The position numbers and the translations under genes were made by a program. Of a DNA stretch of 27,296 nt, positions 19,495 through 27,296 are shown piece after piece; position 1 is the first letter of the stretch, and each line of letters opens with the position of its first letter. The notes under the pieces are model-generated. The model ran no database searches. It had not been told where the DNA came from and worked only from the letters and a program-made list of their open reading frames with translations. The DNA is from a virus. The DNA is taken from positions 1 to 27,296 of IMG/VR virus record IMGVR_UViG_3300020430_000075; one strand, given 5' to 3'.

Positions 19495-22400
19495 ATGCAA
19501 TATAATTTATTCGATACTACTACAGAATCTTATAATCCTTATAGAGATATTATATCAGCACAAGAGGTTATGAAAACAACTCTTAGACCTTATAAGATGT
19601 TAGCTGATGTAGAAAAACCTGAAGAAGTATCATTTGGTCAAACAGTTTCAGCATCATTAGGTTATACCTACAATCCAGTAATAGATTATATTTCACAACT
19701 ACAGTTTGATGAAGAAGCACGAGATCCAAACTATAATCCTTTTGCTGATATGGAAGGTTTTGCAGGATATGAAGAAGTTTTGAAAGATGCTGTAAATGCA
19801 GATCATATGAAACTTCTTAAGAAACAACTTAGACGTAATCTTAAGAATAGAAGAATATTAGGTAATGCAAGTATTGGTAAACAAATTATTGCAGGTATAT
19901 TTGATCCTATAAATATATTACCATTACCTTTTGGTTCTATTGGTAAGACTGTGGCAACTAGTGCTTTTAGAACTGGTGCTAGTGTTGGTGTTTTGTCAGC
20001 AGGAACAGAGGCACTAAGATATACATTTGATCCTTTAGCTACTGGTGATGAAGTTGTAGGTAATATTGCGATTGCTACTATAGGTGGTGCAATATTAGGT
20101 GGTGCTATTGGTGGTGTAAATAAACTTAGAGTTAGAAAAGCACAAAAAGAAATAGAAACAGAAATAAAAGATTTCAATAATTTAGCTGATGATGTTGCGG
20201 CATTGAATAGAGCAAGAGATAATGTAGACACTACACAACGACCACTAGCAGGTGCAAAAGAACAAGAACTATTAAACGAACAAGCAACCTTACCTAACTC
20301 ATTAGAAGAACTACAATCACTAAAAGAAAAGTTAAGAAAAGATGATTTAACTTGGATATACGATCAAGAAGGACCAATAGCTAGAGCTAAACTTGCAGAT
20401 AATAATGAAATATTAAAAGAAAGAAAAAGATTAATAAATAAAATTGTTAATCAAAACAAAGGCTTAACAAAGAAAGCTAAAGATACTGTTAAGTTTTTAG
20501 AAGGTATAAAAGCTGCAAGAGATAAATTTGCAGAACCATTACTTAAAATTAAAGAAGATTTATTGGCACAAGCTAGAGGTGAAAAGGGTTTAAATATTGG
20601 GTTATCTAAAAATCAAATTGATTTTTTAAAGAAGATATTAGCACAAGAAAAACAATTATTTCTTACAAAAAAACAAACTGCAATGATTAAAAGAAAAATT
20701 AAAGAAGTTGAAGTAGCACAAAAACGTATTGATGCAAATATGAAAGATCTTATCAATAAGAATAAAGGTGTCCGTGATATTATTAGCATTGATAAAGTAA
20801 AAGAAATACAAGCAGAGAATGTTAAACTAAACAGAGAGATTGGTCACAATAATAATTTACAATCTGTTGTTAAACAAGAACAAGAGATGATTGACGAGAT
20901 TGGTAAAGTTAATACTGAGCTTACAATAAGAAGATCAGAAGATGAAGCTATGCTTGATGCTGATGGTGTGCCAATAGATAAATTTAAGTTACAGCCTAAT
21001 TGGTATACAGATAATTTTGTATACAAGGCTTTAGTTACACCCATGAAGAAAGTATTTCAAAGTAAAGAGCTACCACTAGCTGTTAAGAATGCTTTTAGTA
21101 AATTAGCAAATGATGCAGGATTAACACAAGTGGCACATAAGTTAGGTGCTACATTAGGTATGTCTGTATATACAAGAGCCGCAGTTCGTAATGGTGAGTA
21201 TGTTCAAGCACATGATGCACTTAGAGCTTTATATGCAGAACATACTGGTAAAAATATGAATGTTATGGATATAGATTTTCAAAAGAAAGGATATCATGAG
21301 TGGCTTGAGGACACATATTCAAGAGTATTAAAGCAAGAAAAACTATCCGATTTAGATAAAAGAGTAAAAACTATTGTTGATGATTTTATGAATCGTTGGG
21401 AAAAAAGACTTAGAGATCAAGGATTGATAGGTAGTTCACAACATTTTACAGTTAAAATTACTCAAGAAAATATTAGATTACAAAACTATGTAAAAAAACT
21501 TAGAGAAATATTAGATCCTGAAGTATATGCTAAACGTACTGGCAAACAAGCAAAACTATATTCTGTTACAGAAGAAGCAAGACAGCTTGAAAAAGACTTC
21601 ATAGCTTTTACTAGAGGTGAAGTTGTTGATCTAGCTAAACTAAATAAAACTCTTGATAAATTAGAAAAATTTAAAATCTCTGGAATAAGAATGAGAAGAG
21701 TTAATGACTATAAAAATGATAGAGTTATACCTGAGATAAGAAAGATACAAGAAGATTTAAAAATGCTAAAAGATAATCTTGAACTTTCTAAAAAAACAAA
21801 AGTTACACCAAATAATGAAGAGTTCTTTTTTCCTAGATATTGGGATATTGCGGCAATCAAAGCAAACAGAGTAGATTTTGAATCTAAGCTAATTGATTGG
21901 TATACAAACAATCCTACAATATTAAAGAAAAATAAAGACGGAACACTTGAAAGGGTTGAGGCACTAACAACAGCAGAACTACAAAGAGCCACAGATCCAG
22001 TCGGTATAGCTAAGAGAGTAAAAGCTACAGTAGATACAATTATAAAAGAAAGAGTTGATGTAACTGATGATGCTATAGCTTTTTATGGTCATGGTAAATC
22101 AAAACATTTTAGACACAGAACACTTGATATACCTAATAAGTTTGTAGCTGATTATATTGTGAGAAATCCAGTACAAGTTATGAAAATATATACACAACGA
22201 GTTGCAGGTAGATATGAGTTTTCTAAACAGTTTGGTGGTAGATCTGTAGATCAAGTTATAGCTGATTTAGAAATGGATATGTTTAATGCAGGTCAATCTA
22301 CTGCAAAGATGAATGAAGTTAGAAAAGACTTTTTACATATGTATGATCGTGTAGCAGGTAGGGTTTTAAGGAATCCTGATAGATTCGATCAAAGATTTGT

Positions 22401-23739
22401 TAATATGTTGAAAGATCTTGCACAGTTAAATTATCTTGGTAGTGCAGGGTTTAGCACATTACCTGATTTAGCTAAGGTTTTGATGGAGCATGATCTTGGT
22501 AATGTTATGAAAGGTCTGCAAGGTATATTACAAAATTCAAAAGTAAGAATGAATGCCAAAGAGGGTAGACTTGCAGGTGAAATATTAGAGATACTTCAAG
22601 GTGATGTGCATATGAGATTGATTGAGGATTTACAAAACAATCCTTTATCTCAAAAAAAGTATGATATTGCAATGAGTAAAGTAAGAAATGTTTTCTATCT
22701 TTTAAATGGTTTAGCACCTGCTACAAATCTTATGAAGAAACTTGATTCTGTCATAAGAACACATGAACTTATCGATTTTGCTGTTAAAGATGCCAAAGGT
22801 GTAGCAAAAACAAAAGATATTGAATATTTAAGAAGATACAATATAGATAAAAAGAAAGCACAAGATATTAAAAAACTTGTTGATGATGGTATTATAGAGA
22901 ATACTAAGCCAAATGGATCAGGTGTTTATTTAGGTAATTCTGAAAAATGGTTAGAAGCAGGTGTACCTGAAGAAACATTAGATACATTCAGGGGTGCATT
23001 AAATAATGGTATAATGAATACTATATTGATGGGAACTCCTGCTGATAAACCAATTATTGCAGATGGTGTTGTTTATATTCCACAATGGATTGGTAATAAG
23101 TTCGGTTTAAAATCAGATAAGAGATTCAAAGGTTATACTAGAATTGAAACTGGTTTAGCAGGACTACCATTTCAGTTTTGGTCTTACAGTTTCGCCGCCG
23201 CAAATAAGATTACAGCGGCTATGATGACAGGTCAGGCAAAGAATAGAGCCGCCGCCTTTGTTGTTGCAACTGGGTTAGGGTATATGTCACTTGCAATTAA
23301 GAGTCAGTTTGGAAGTGATTTTGTTAGTTTTAAGTGGGATAATATGCCTGCTGAAGATAAGTTTGCAAGATCAATAGATGCTTCAGGTTTGTTGGCTATG
23401 TATAGTGATTTGTTTTATACAGCTATGAATACTAGTATGGCACTAGGTGGACCTGATATTTCAGGTGGATTATTGCAACCAAAGTTTCCACAAGAGAAAA
23501 ATTTTGTTGATGCCCTTACAGCTATAGGTGGTGCAGGACCTGCAATAGGTGTAGATATTGCGAGAGGTTTACATGATTTTGCTATTGAAGGTAAATATGG
23601 AGAAGGATCAAGGCAAGTTATAAAGAATTTGCCTTATATGAGATTATGGTTTATTAAAGGAATGGTAAACGAATTAACTTCTGTCTTAGTAGATATTGAA
23701 GATGAAGGTTTCGATAGAGCAATGAGGACTAGGTTTTAA
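19495..23739 (+). CDS. Giant internal virion protein, T7 gp16-like position
   Basis: 1414 residues (T7 gp16 has 1318). The N-terminus MQYNLFDTTTESYNPYRDII has no lytic-transglycosylase motif that I can find. Residues about 120-200 hold a glycine-rich hydrophobic stretch (IIAGIFDPINILPLPFGSIG, IATIGGAILGGAIGGV) that could insert in membrane. A long Lys/Glu coiled-coil part runs from about 210 to 480. A second hydrophobic area lies near the C-terminus (AAAFVVATGLGYMSLAIKSQ). It is expected to be ejected and to form the DNA conduit across the inner membrane. GAGG 7 bases upstream supports the start. Confidence 0.75.
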   Translation: MQYNLFDTTTESYNPYRDIISAQEVMKTTLRPYKMLADVEKPEEVSFGQTVSASLGYTYNPVIDYISQLQFDEEARDPNYNPFADMEGFAGYEEVLKDAVNADHMKLLKKQLRRNLKNRRILGNASIGKQIIAGIFDPINILPLPFGSIGKTVATSAFRTGASVGVLSAGTEALRYTFDPLATGDEVVGNIAIATIGGAILGGAIGGVNKLRVRKAQKEIETEIKDFNNLADDVAALNRARDNVDTTQRPLAGAKEQELLNEQATLPNSLEELQSLKEKLRKDDLTWIYDQEGPIARAKLADNNEILKERKRLINKIVNQNKGLTKKAKDTVKFLEGIKAARDKFAEPLLKIKEDLLAQARGEKGLNIGLSKNQIDFLKKILAQEKQLFLTKKQTAMIKRKIKEVEVAQKRIDANMKDLINKNKGVRDIISIDKVKEIQAENVKLNREIGHNNNLQSVVKQEQEMIDEIGKVNTELTIRRSEDEAMLDADGVPIDKFKLQPNWYTDNFVYKALVTPMKKVFQSKELPLAVKNAFSKLANDAGLTQVAHKLGATLGMSVYTRAAVRNGEYVQAHDALRALYAEHTGKNMNVMDIDFQKKGYHEWLEDTYSRVLKQEKLSDLDKRVKTIVDDFMNRWEKRLRDQGLIGSSQHFTVKITQENIRLQNYVKKLREILDPEVYAKRTGKQAKLYSVTEEARQLEKDFIAFTRGEVVDLAKLNKTLDKLEKFKISGIRMRRVNDYKNDRVIPEIRKIQEDLKMLKDNLELSKKTKVTPNNEEFFFPRYWDIAAIKANRVDFESKLIDWYTNNPTILKKNKDGTLERVEALTTAELQRATDPVGIAKRVKATVDTIIKERVDVTDDAIAFYGHGKSKHFRHRTLDIPNKFVADYIVRNPVQVMKIYTQRVAGRYEFSKQFGGRSVDQVIADLEMDMFNAGQSTAKMNEVRKDFLHMYDRVAGRVLRNPDRFDQRFVNMLKDLAQLNYLGSAGFSTLPDLAKVLMEHDLGNVMKGLQGILQNSKVRMNAKEGRLAGEILEILQGDVHMRLIEDLQNNPLSQKKYDIAMSKVRNVFYLLNGLAPATNLMKKLDSVIRTHELIDFAVKDAKGVAKTKDIEYLRRYNIDKKKAQDIKKLVDDGIIENTKPNGSGVYLGNSEKWLEAGVPEETLDTFRGALNNGIMNTILMGTPADKPIIADGVVYIPQWIGNKFGLKSDKRFKGYTRIETGLAGLPFQFWSYSFAAANKITAAMMTGQAKNRAAAFVVATGLGYMSLAIKSQFGSDFVSFKWDNMPAEDKFARSIDASGLLAMYSDLFYTAMNTSMALGGPDISGGLLQPKFPQEKNFVDALTAIGGAGPAIGVDIARGLHDFAIEGKYGEGSRQVIKNLPYMRLWFIKGMVNELTSVLVDIEDEGFDRAMRTRF

Positions 23740-24644
23740 TGACAATAGTATTGAGTGCAAATACACCACGAATAAGTTACACTGTTAATGAGGGTGACTC
23801 TCGTACAACTTTTCCTACTGATTTTGTATTTTTTGAAACAACAGATGTAAATGTTTTTGTTGATGGAGTTGCAAGATCATTTGATGCTTCAACATCAAGC
23901 TCAACAAAGTTTACTCTAAGTGGTGGCAATGGTTCTACTGGAACTGTAACAACACCTGTCACTGGCGCAACTGGTGGCAGTACTGTTGTCATCACTAGAG
24001 ATGTTGAGCTTAAACGTACTACTGACTTTCCTAGTTCAGGTGCTTTTGAGATTTCTAAATTAAATACAGAGTTAGATACTATTATTACAATGATATCTGA
24101 CTCACAAGATGAAAACTCAAGAGCAGTAAGATTGCTTGATAATGATGATTCAGCTACTTTGACATTGCCTCTCAAAGCAGATAGAGCAGGTAAAATATTA
24201 GGATTCAATTCATCATCAGGAAATGCTGAAGCTGTTAACCATATTACTACAGCGGCAGTTACAGTATCTACATTAAGTGCAGGATCTTCTGCTACTGCAA
24301 CTGTATCACAATCAGGTAATACAGCTACATTTGCATTAGGTATACCTACTGGTCCTGCAGGTGCAACTGGCGCAACTGGTGCTACTGGAGCAACTGGTGC
24401 AACTGGATCAACTGGTGCAACTGGACCTCAAGGACCTACTGGACCTCAAGGTCCTGCAGGAGCAGATGGTGATATGACAAGTTTTACAGTAGCAGGATCA
24501 TCAGGTTCAAGCCAAACTATTACAAATGGTAACACATTAACTATTGCCGCAGGATCAGGAATAACAACAACTGCTAGTGCAACTGATACTGTTACTATAG
24601 CTGTCACTGCTGATCCAATAGCTTTTGCGATTGGACTTGGATAA
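23739..24644 (+). CDS. Tail fibre with T7-type anchor and collagen-like repeat
   Basis: 301 residues. Residues 1 to about 150 follow the T7 gp17 N-terminal anchor: PRISYTVNEGDSRTTFPTDF, VNVFVDGVARSF, VVITRDVELKRTTDFPSSGA and ELDTIITMISDSQDENSRAV. This part binds the nozzle. After a linker, residues about 205-245 are Gly-X-Y collagen-like (GPAGATGATG... GPQGPTGPQGPAG), then a short Ser/Thr/Gly-rich tip. There is no large receptor-binding domain, so this is probably a short connector to which the adhesin products downstream attach. The start overlaps the stop of the giant core gene. Confidence 0.85.
   Translation: MTIVLSANTPRISYTVNEGDSRTTFPTDFVFFETTDVNVFVDGVARSFDASTSSSTKFTLSGGNGSTGTVTTPVTGATGGSTVVITRDVELKRTTDFPSSGAFEISKLNTELDTIITMISDSQDENSRAVRLLDNDDSATLTLPLKADRAGKILGFNSSSGNAEAVNHITTAAVTVSTLSAGSSATATVSQSGNTATFALGIPTGPAGATGATGATGATGATGSTGATGPQGPTGPQGPAGADGDMTSFTVAGSSGSSQTITNGNTLTIAAGSGITTTASATDTVTIAVTADPIAFAIGLG
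24351..24471 (+). repeat. Collagen-like Gly-X-Y coding repeat
   Basis: Nine-base units of the type GG(T/C/A)GCAACT repeat here, encoding G-A-T units and then G-P-Q/G-P-T/G-P-A units. In phage fibres such repeats form trimeric triple helices. DNA repetition makes the stretch prone to length change. Confidence 0.8.
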
Positions 24645-24654
24645 GGAGATATAA

Positions 24655-25005
24655 ATGGCAAACACATTTAAAGTCAAAACTAACGGAGCAATGCCTGCAA
24701 GTGCAGGAACACCTCTGACGTTATATACAGTGCCAAGTTCGACAACGACAATAGTGATAGGCTTAATGCTGTGTAACATACATACAACTTCAGTTACAGT
24801 AGATGTTCAGTTAGTTTCAGATACTAGTGACACAGAAACAAATGAAACAGTTTTGTTAGCTAAAGATGTTAGTATACCAAATGGCTCAACACTAGAGCTA
24901 CTTACTGGTGGTAAAGTGGTTTTACAAACAACAGATGTTCTCAAAATAGATTGTTCAGTGACAGGTAAAATAGATGCAACATTAAGTATATTAGAGATTA
25001 CATAG
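24655..25005 (+). CDS. Small beta-rich virion-associated protein, 116 aa
   Basis: Begins MANTFKVKTNGAMPASAGTP and continues with alternating hydrophobic strands (TTIVIGLMLCNIHTTSVTVD, LLAKDVSIPNGSTLELL, ATLSILEIT), which suggests a beta-sandwich. I recall similar proteins beside fibre genes in marine phages; no function is assigned. AAGGAG precedes the ATG. It may be a fibre-junction or tip protein. Confidence 0.6.
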   Translation: MANTFKVKTNGAMPASAGTPLTLYTVPSSTTTIVIGLMLCNIHTTSVTVDVQLVSDTSDTETNETVLLAKDVSIPNGSTLELLTGGKVVLQTTDVLKIDCSVTGKIDATLSILEIT

Positions 25006-25012
25006 GTGATAC

Positions 25013-25999
25013 ATGGGATTTATAGGTAAACAACCAACACCAGTACCATTAACATCATCAGATATTACAGATGGTATAATATCTACTGCAAAGATTGCTG
25101 ATGATGCAGTTGATAATACAAAATTAGATTTGACTGATGACTATAGTTTAACTGGTGCTTTTACATCTAAAGGTATAGATGATAATGCAAGTTCTACTGC
25201 TATGACTATTGATAGTTCAGGTAATATAGGTGTTGGTGGCTCACCAAATAATCATGGTAGCATGAATAAAACTTTTGAAATAATTGGAACTTCTGAAGTT
25301 GAATTAACACTTCATGCAACAAGTGATTCCTTATCTACTGGATCAAGGATTGGTCAAATTAATTTTTCTGCTGGAAGTGATTCTACTGTACCGATGGTTG
25401 CAGCAATAAAAGGAGGTGTAGCTGGAACAGATGAAAATAAAGGCTTTTTAACATTTAATACAAGAGGAACTGATACTGGTGGTTTGCCTTCACAACGTAT
25501 GGAAATAGGTAATGAAGGAGATATTGGTATAGGTACTGGCTCTACAAGTTCTTATTTTTTTTATTGTATAAATACCCCTGGTCGTGGTGTTGTATCTTAT
25601 TTTGCAGCAACTAGTGGTGCTGGTGTTTATTTAAGTAATGGTGCAGGTTCATGGTCAACAGCATCAGATGAAAATATAAAAGAAAATATAACTGAGTTAG
25701 ATAAACAGAAAAGTTATGACAATATAAAAAATATAAGAGCAGTAAATTATAATTTTAAAGATGTAGTAAAGACTGATGAAGATGGCAAAGAAGTTATACA
25801 TAAAGATGATATAAAACGTTTAGGTTTCATTGCACAAGATTGGCAAAAAAAATATCCTGAAATTATAGTAAAAGGACCCGAAGATAATTTAGGACTTAGC
25901 TATACAGAAACAATACCAGTTTTATTATCAGCCTTACAAAAAGCACAAGAAAAAATTGAAGCATTAGAAGCTAGAGTTTCAGCATTGGAGAGTTCTTAA
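25013..25999 (+). CDS. Tail fibre/adhesin with C-terminal S74 chaperone domain
   Basis: 328 residues. The N-terminus is MGFIGKQPTPVPLTSSDITD followed by GIISTAKIADDAVDNTKL, a motif frequent in marine phage fibre proteins. The middle is Gly/Ser/Thr-rich beta repeats. From residue about 215, SDENIKENI, then NYNFKD, LGFIAQDWQKKYPEI and LLSALQKAQEKIEALEARVS form an intramolecular chaperone (peptidase S74, endosialidase-type). Ser218 and Lys222 are the expected self-cleavage pair. The domain folds the fibre trimer and is then released. AGGTGATAC precedes the ATG. It shares its first residues with the next protein. Confidence 0.85.
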   Translation: MGFIGKQPTPVPLTSSDITDGIISTAKIADDAVDNTKLDLTDDYSLTGAFTSKGIDDNASSTAMTIDSSGNIGVGGSPNNHGSMNKTFEIIGTSEVELTLHATSDSLSTGSRIGQINFSAGSDSTVPMVAAIKGGVAGTDENKGFLTFNTRGTDTGGLPSQRMEIGNEGDIGIGTGSTSSYFFYCINTPGRGVVSYFAATSGAGVYLSNGAGSWSTASDENIKENITELDKQKSYDNIKNIRAVNYNFKDVVKTDEDGKEVIHKDDIKRLGFIAQDWQKKYPEIIVKGPEDNLGLSYTETIPVLLSALQKAQEKIEALEARVSALESS

Positions 26000-26997
26000 T
26001 GGCATATATAGGCAAAGAACCACAAGTAGGTAACTATATCAAGCTAGATGCTATTAGTACTTCTAGCACTAACACATATAACCTTACTAAAGATTCAGTG
26101 GCATTTACACCTGAGTCAGCATTACATATGCTTGTATCTTTGAATGGTGTCATACAATCACCATTAAGTTCATTCTCTGTGTCAGGCTCTACTATTACAT
26201 TCTTGCCTAGTAGTGGCACTTTGTCCTCCAGTGATACAATAGATTTTATTCTTGTGTTAGGTAATGTACTGGATATTGGCACACCTAGTGATAGCACTGT
26301 GACAGATGCAAAGGCAAACTTTGTATCAACATCATCAAATGCTGGGTTACAGATTAAGGGTGATGGTACTACTGATGGAACATTGCAATTAAATTGTAGA
26401 GTTAATTCTCATGGTATTAAATTAAAATCACCACCACATTCTGCTGGTCAATCATATACATTAACTTTTCCAACAACTGCACCATCAGCTAATACAGTTT
26501 TACAAACAGATGGTTCAGGAAATTTATCTTTTGCAAATAATATAACAACTGTTAATAGTGGTGGTGTATCTGTTAGTGGTACTATTGGTGCTGATTTTAC
26601 AGGTTTACCATCAGGAATAAAAAGAATATTTGTTAATTTTTATGGTGCAAGTGCTGGAAGTGATACTGGAGCTTTAATAAGACTTGGAACAAGTAGTGGT
26701 TTTGTATCTTCAGGGTATGGTTCTCTTTCTCGTTATGATGGAGGTGGGCAAAGTGATGCAACTGGTTTTTTTATTGGATACACTAATGGTTCAAATTCTA
26801 TTAACGGAACTGTAATAATAAATCACATGGGAAGTAATGTTTTTGTTAGCTCTCATTCTATAATGTACAGTACATCAGGAGGTGCTTTCGGTGGAGGTTA
26901 TAAAGATTTAGGTGCAACTTTAGACAGATTAACAGTCAGGTTAGTTTCAGGTGGTAATTATGATGCAGGTTTAATTAATATTATGTATGAGTTATAA
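25999..26997 (+). CDS. Putative receptor-binding fibre protein
   Basis: 332 residues, starting MAYIGKEPQVGNYIKLDAIS, followed by TYNLTKDSVAFTPESALHML and VSLNGVIQSPLSSFSVSGST, a layout typical of small phage adhesin N-terminal domains. TTAPSANTVLQTDGSGNLSF is a common fibre repeat. The C-terminal third is Gly/Ser-rich (FGGGYKDLGATLDRLTVRLV) and probably the receptor-contacting tip. No chaperone domain is present. The start overlaps the previous stop (TAATGG). Confidence 0.7.
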   Translation: MAYIGKEPQVGNYIKLDAISTSSTNTYNLTKDSVAFTPESALHMLVSLNGVIQSPLSSFSVSGSTITFLPSSGTLSSSDTIDFILVLGNVLDIGTPSDSTVTDAKANFVSTSSNAGLQIKGDGTTDGTLQLNCRVNSHGIKLKSPPHSAGQSYTLTFPTTAPSANTVLQTDGSGNLSFANNITTVNSGGVSVSGTIGADFTGLPSGIKRIFVNFYGASAGSDTGALIRLGTSSGFVSSGYGSLSRYDGGGQSDATGFFIGYTNGSNSINGTVIINHMGSNVFVSSHSIMYSTSGGAFGGGYKDLGATLDRLTVRLVSGGNYDAGLINIMYEL

Positions 26998-27006
26998 GGC
27001 AATACT

Positions 27007-27296
27007 ATGGCAAAAAAAAGTATATATGATTTTTCAACAAATAAAACAGTTACTAGAGATTTGACAAGTGAAGAGCAAAAAGAACTTGATGCACAAAAAC
27101 CAAGTGCTGAAAAAAAATTAGAATATTTAAGATTAGAAAGAAATAGATTATTATTTGAAACAGATTGGTGGGCATCATCAGATTTAACAATGACAGATGC
27201 ACAGAAAAAGTATCGTCAAGATTTACGAGATATTACTAAGACATATCAAAGTTTATCAGATAAAGACTTTGCATTTCCAACAAAGCCAACGGAGTA
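27007..27296 (+). CDS. Phage tail assembly chaperone-like protein, end at window edge
   Basis: 96 codons are visible; the last two bases (TA) may begin the stop. The segment from residue about 40 (YLRLERNRLLFETDWWASSD, then MTDAQKKYRQDLRDIT) matches the Phage_tail_APC pattern R-N-x-L-L-x-x-T-D-W ... Y-R-Q-x-L-R-D. Proteins of this kind commonly follow fibre genes. AAGG lies 7 bases before the ATG. Its precise role in a podovirus is unknown; fibre assembly is the likely task. Confidence 0.75.
   Translation, partial: MAKKSIYDFSTNKTVTRDLTSEEQKELDAQKPSAEKKLEYLRLERNRLLFETDWWASSDLTMTDAQKKYRQDLRDITKTYQSLSDKDFAFPTKPTE

Overview
The window is part of the genome of an AT-rich, tailed, short-tailed (podovirus) phage with a T7-like virion, most likely from uncultured marine phage. 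The call rests on the run large terminase, T7-type portal, scaffold, major capsid, tail tubular proteins A and B, three internal virion proteins and a T7-gp17-type fibre anchor, together with small conserved proteins of a kind I associate with marine phage genomes. I see no ribosomal or tRNA gene, no bacterial gene, no integrase and no CRISPR array. No DNA polymerase, RNA polymerase or lysis gene lies inside the window. The host cannot be read from the sequence; a marine alphaproteobacterium is only a guess.

There are two divergent blocks. The left block (about 1-3520, minus strand) is a tightly overlapping operon running off the left edge. It holds a 33-residue membrane microprotein, a DUF932-type protein, an HTH protein, a PD-(D/E)XK resolvase-like nuclease, a zinc-ribbon protein, a DnaT-like protein, a helicase-loader-like protein and several unknowns. 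This looks like the early and replication module. The right block (5193 to the right edge, plus strand) starts with a small-terminase-like gene, passes through seven or eight tiny genes, most of them Lys/Arg-rich, and continues through terminase, head, connector, internal core, fibres and a tail-assembly-chaperone-like gene cut by the window end.

Between the blocks (about 3520-5192) lies the most unusual part. A single leftward gene (3770-4207), with its own intrinsic terminator, is mirrored by a decayed inverted copy of itself on the plus strand (about 4440-5084). The copy has lost its start codon, its ribosome site and its frame, yet keeps many 9-14-base identical blocks. It has acquired changes that create a series of perfect stem-loops not found in the intact copy. 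Two large stem-loops sit at the centre between the arms, and further palindromes run up to the TTG start of the small-terminase-like gene. The region may be a structured noncoding RNA derived from a gene, a replication or packaging element, or, less excitingly, decaying or badly assembled sequence.

Other points of interest are a hairpin that appears to bring a distant Shine-Dalgarno into register for tail tubular protein A, a gp13-like protein placed before the capsid gene, two adhesin genes sharing an N-terminal anchor, and the absence of a recognisable transglycosylase motif in the giant internal protein.
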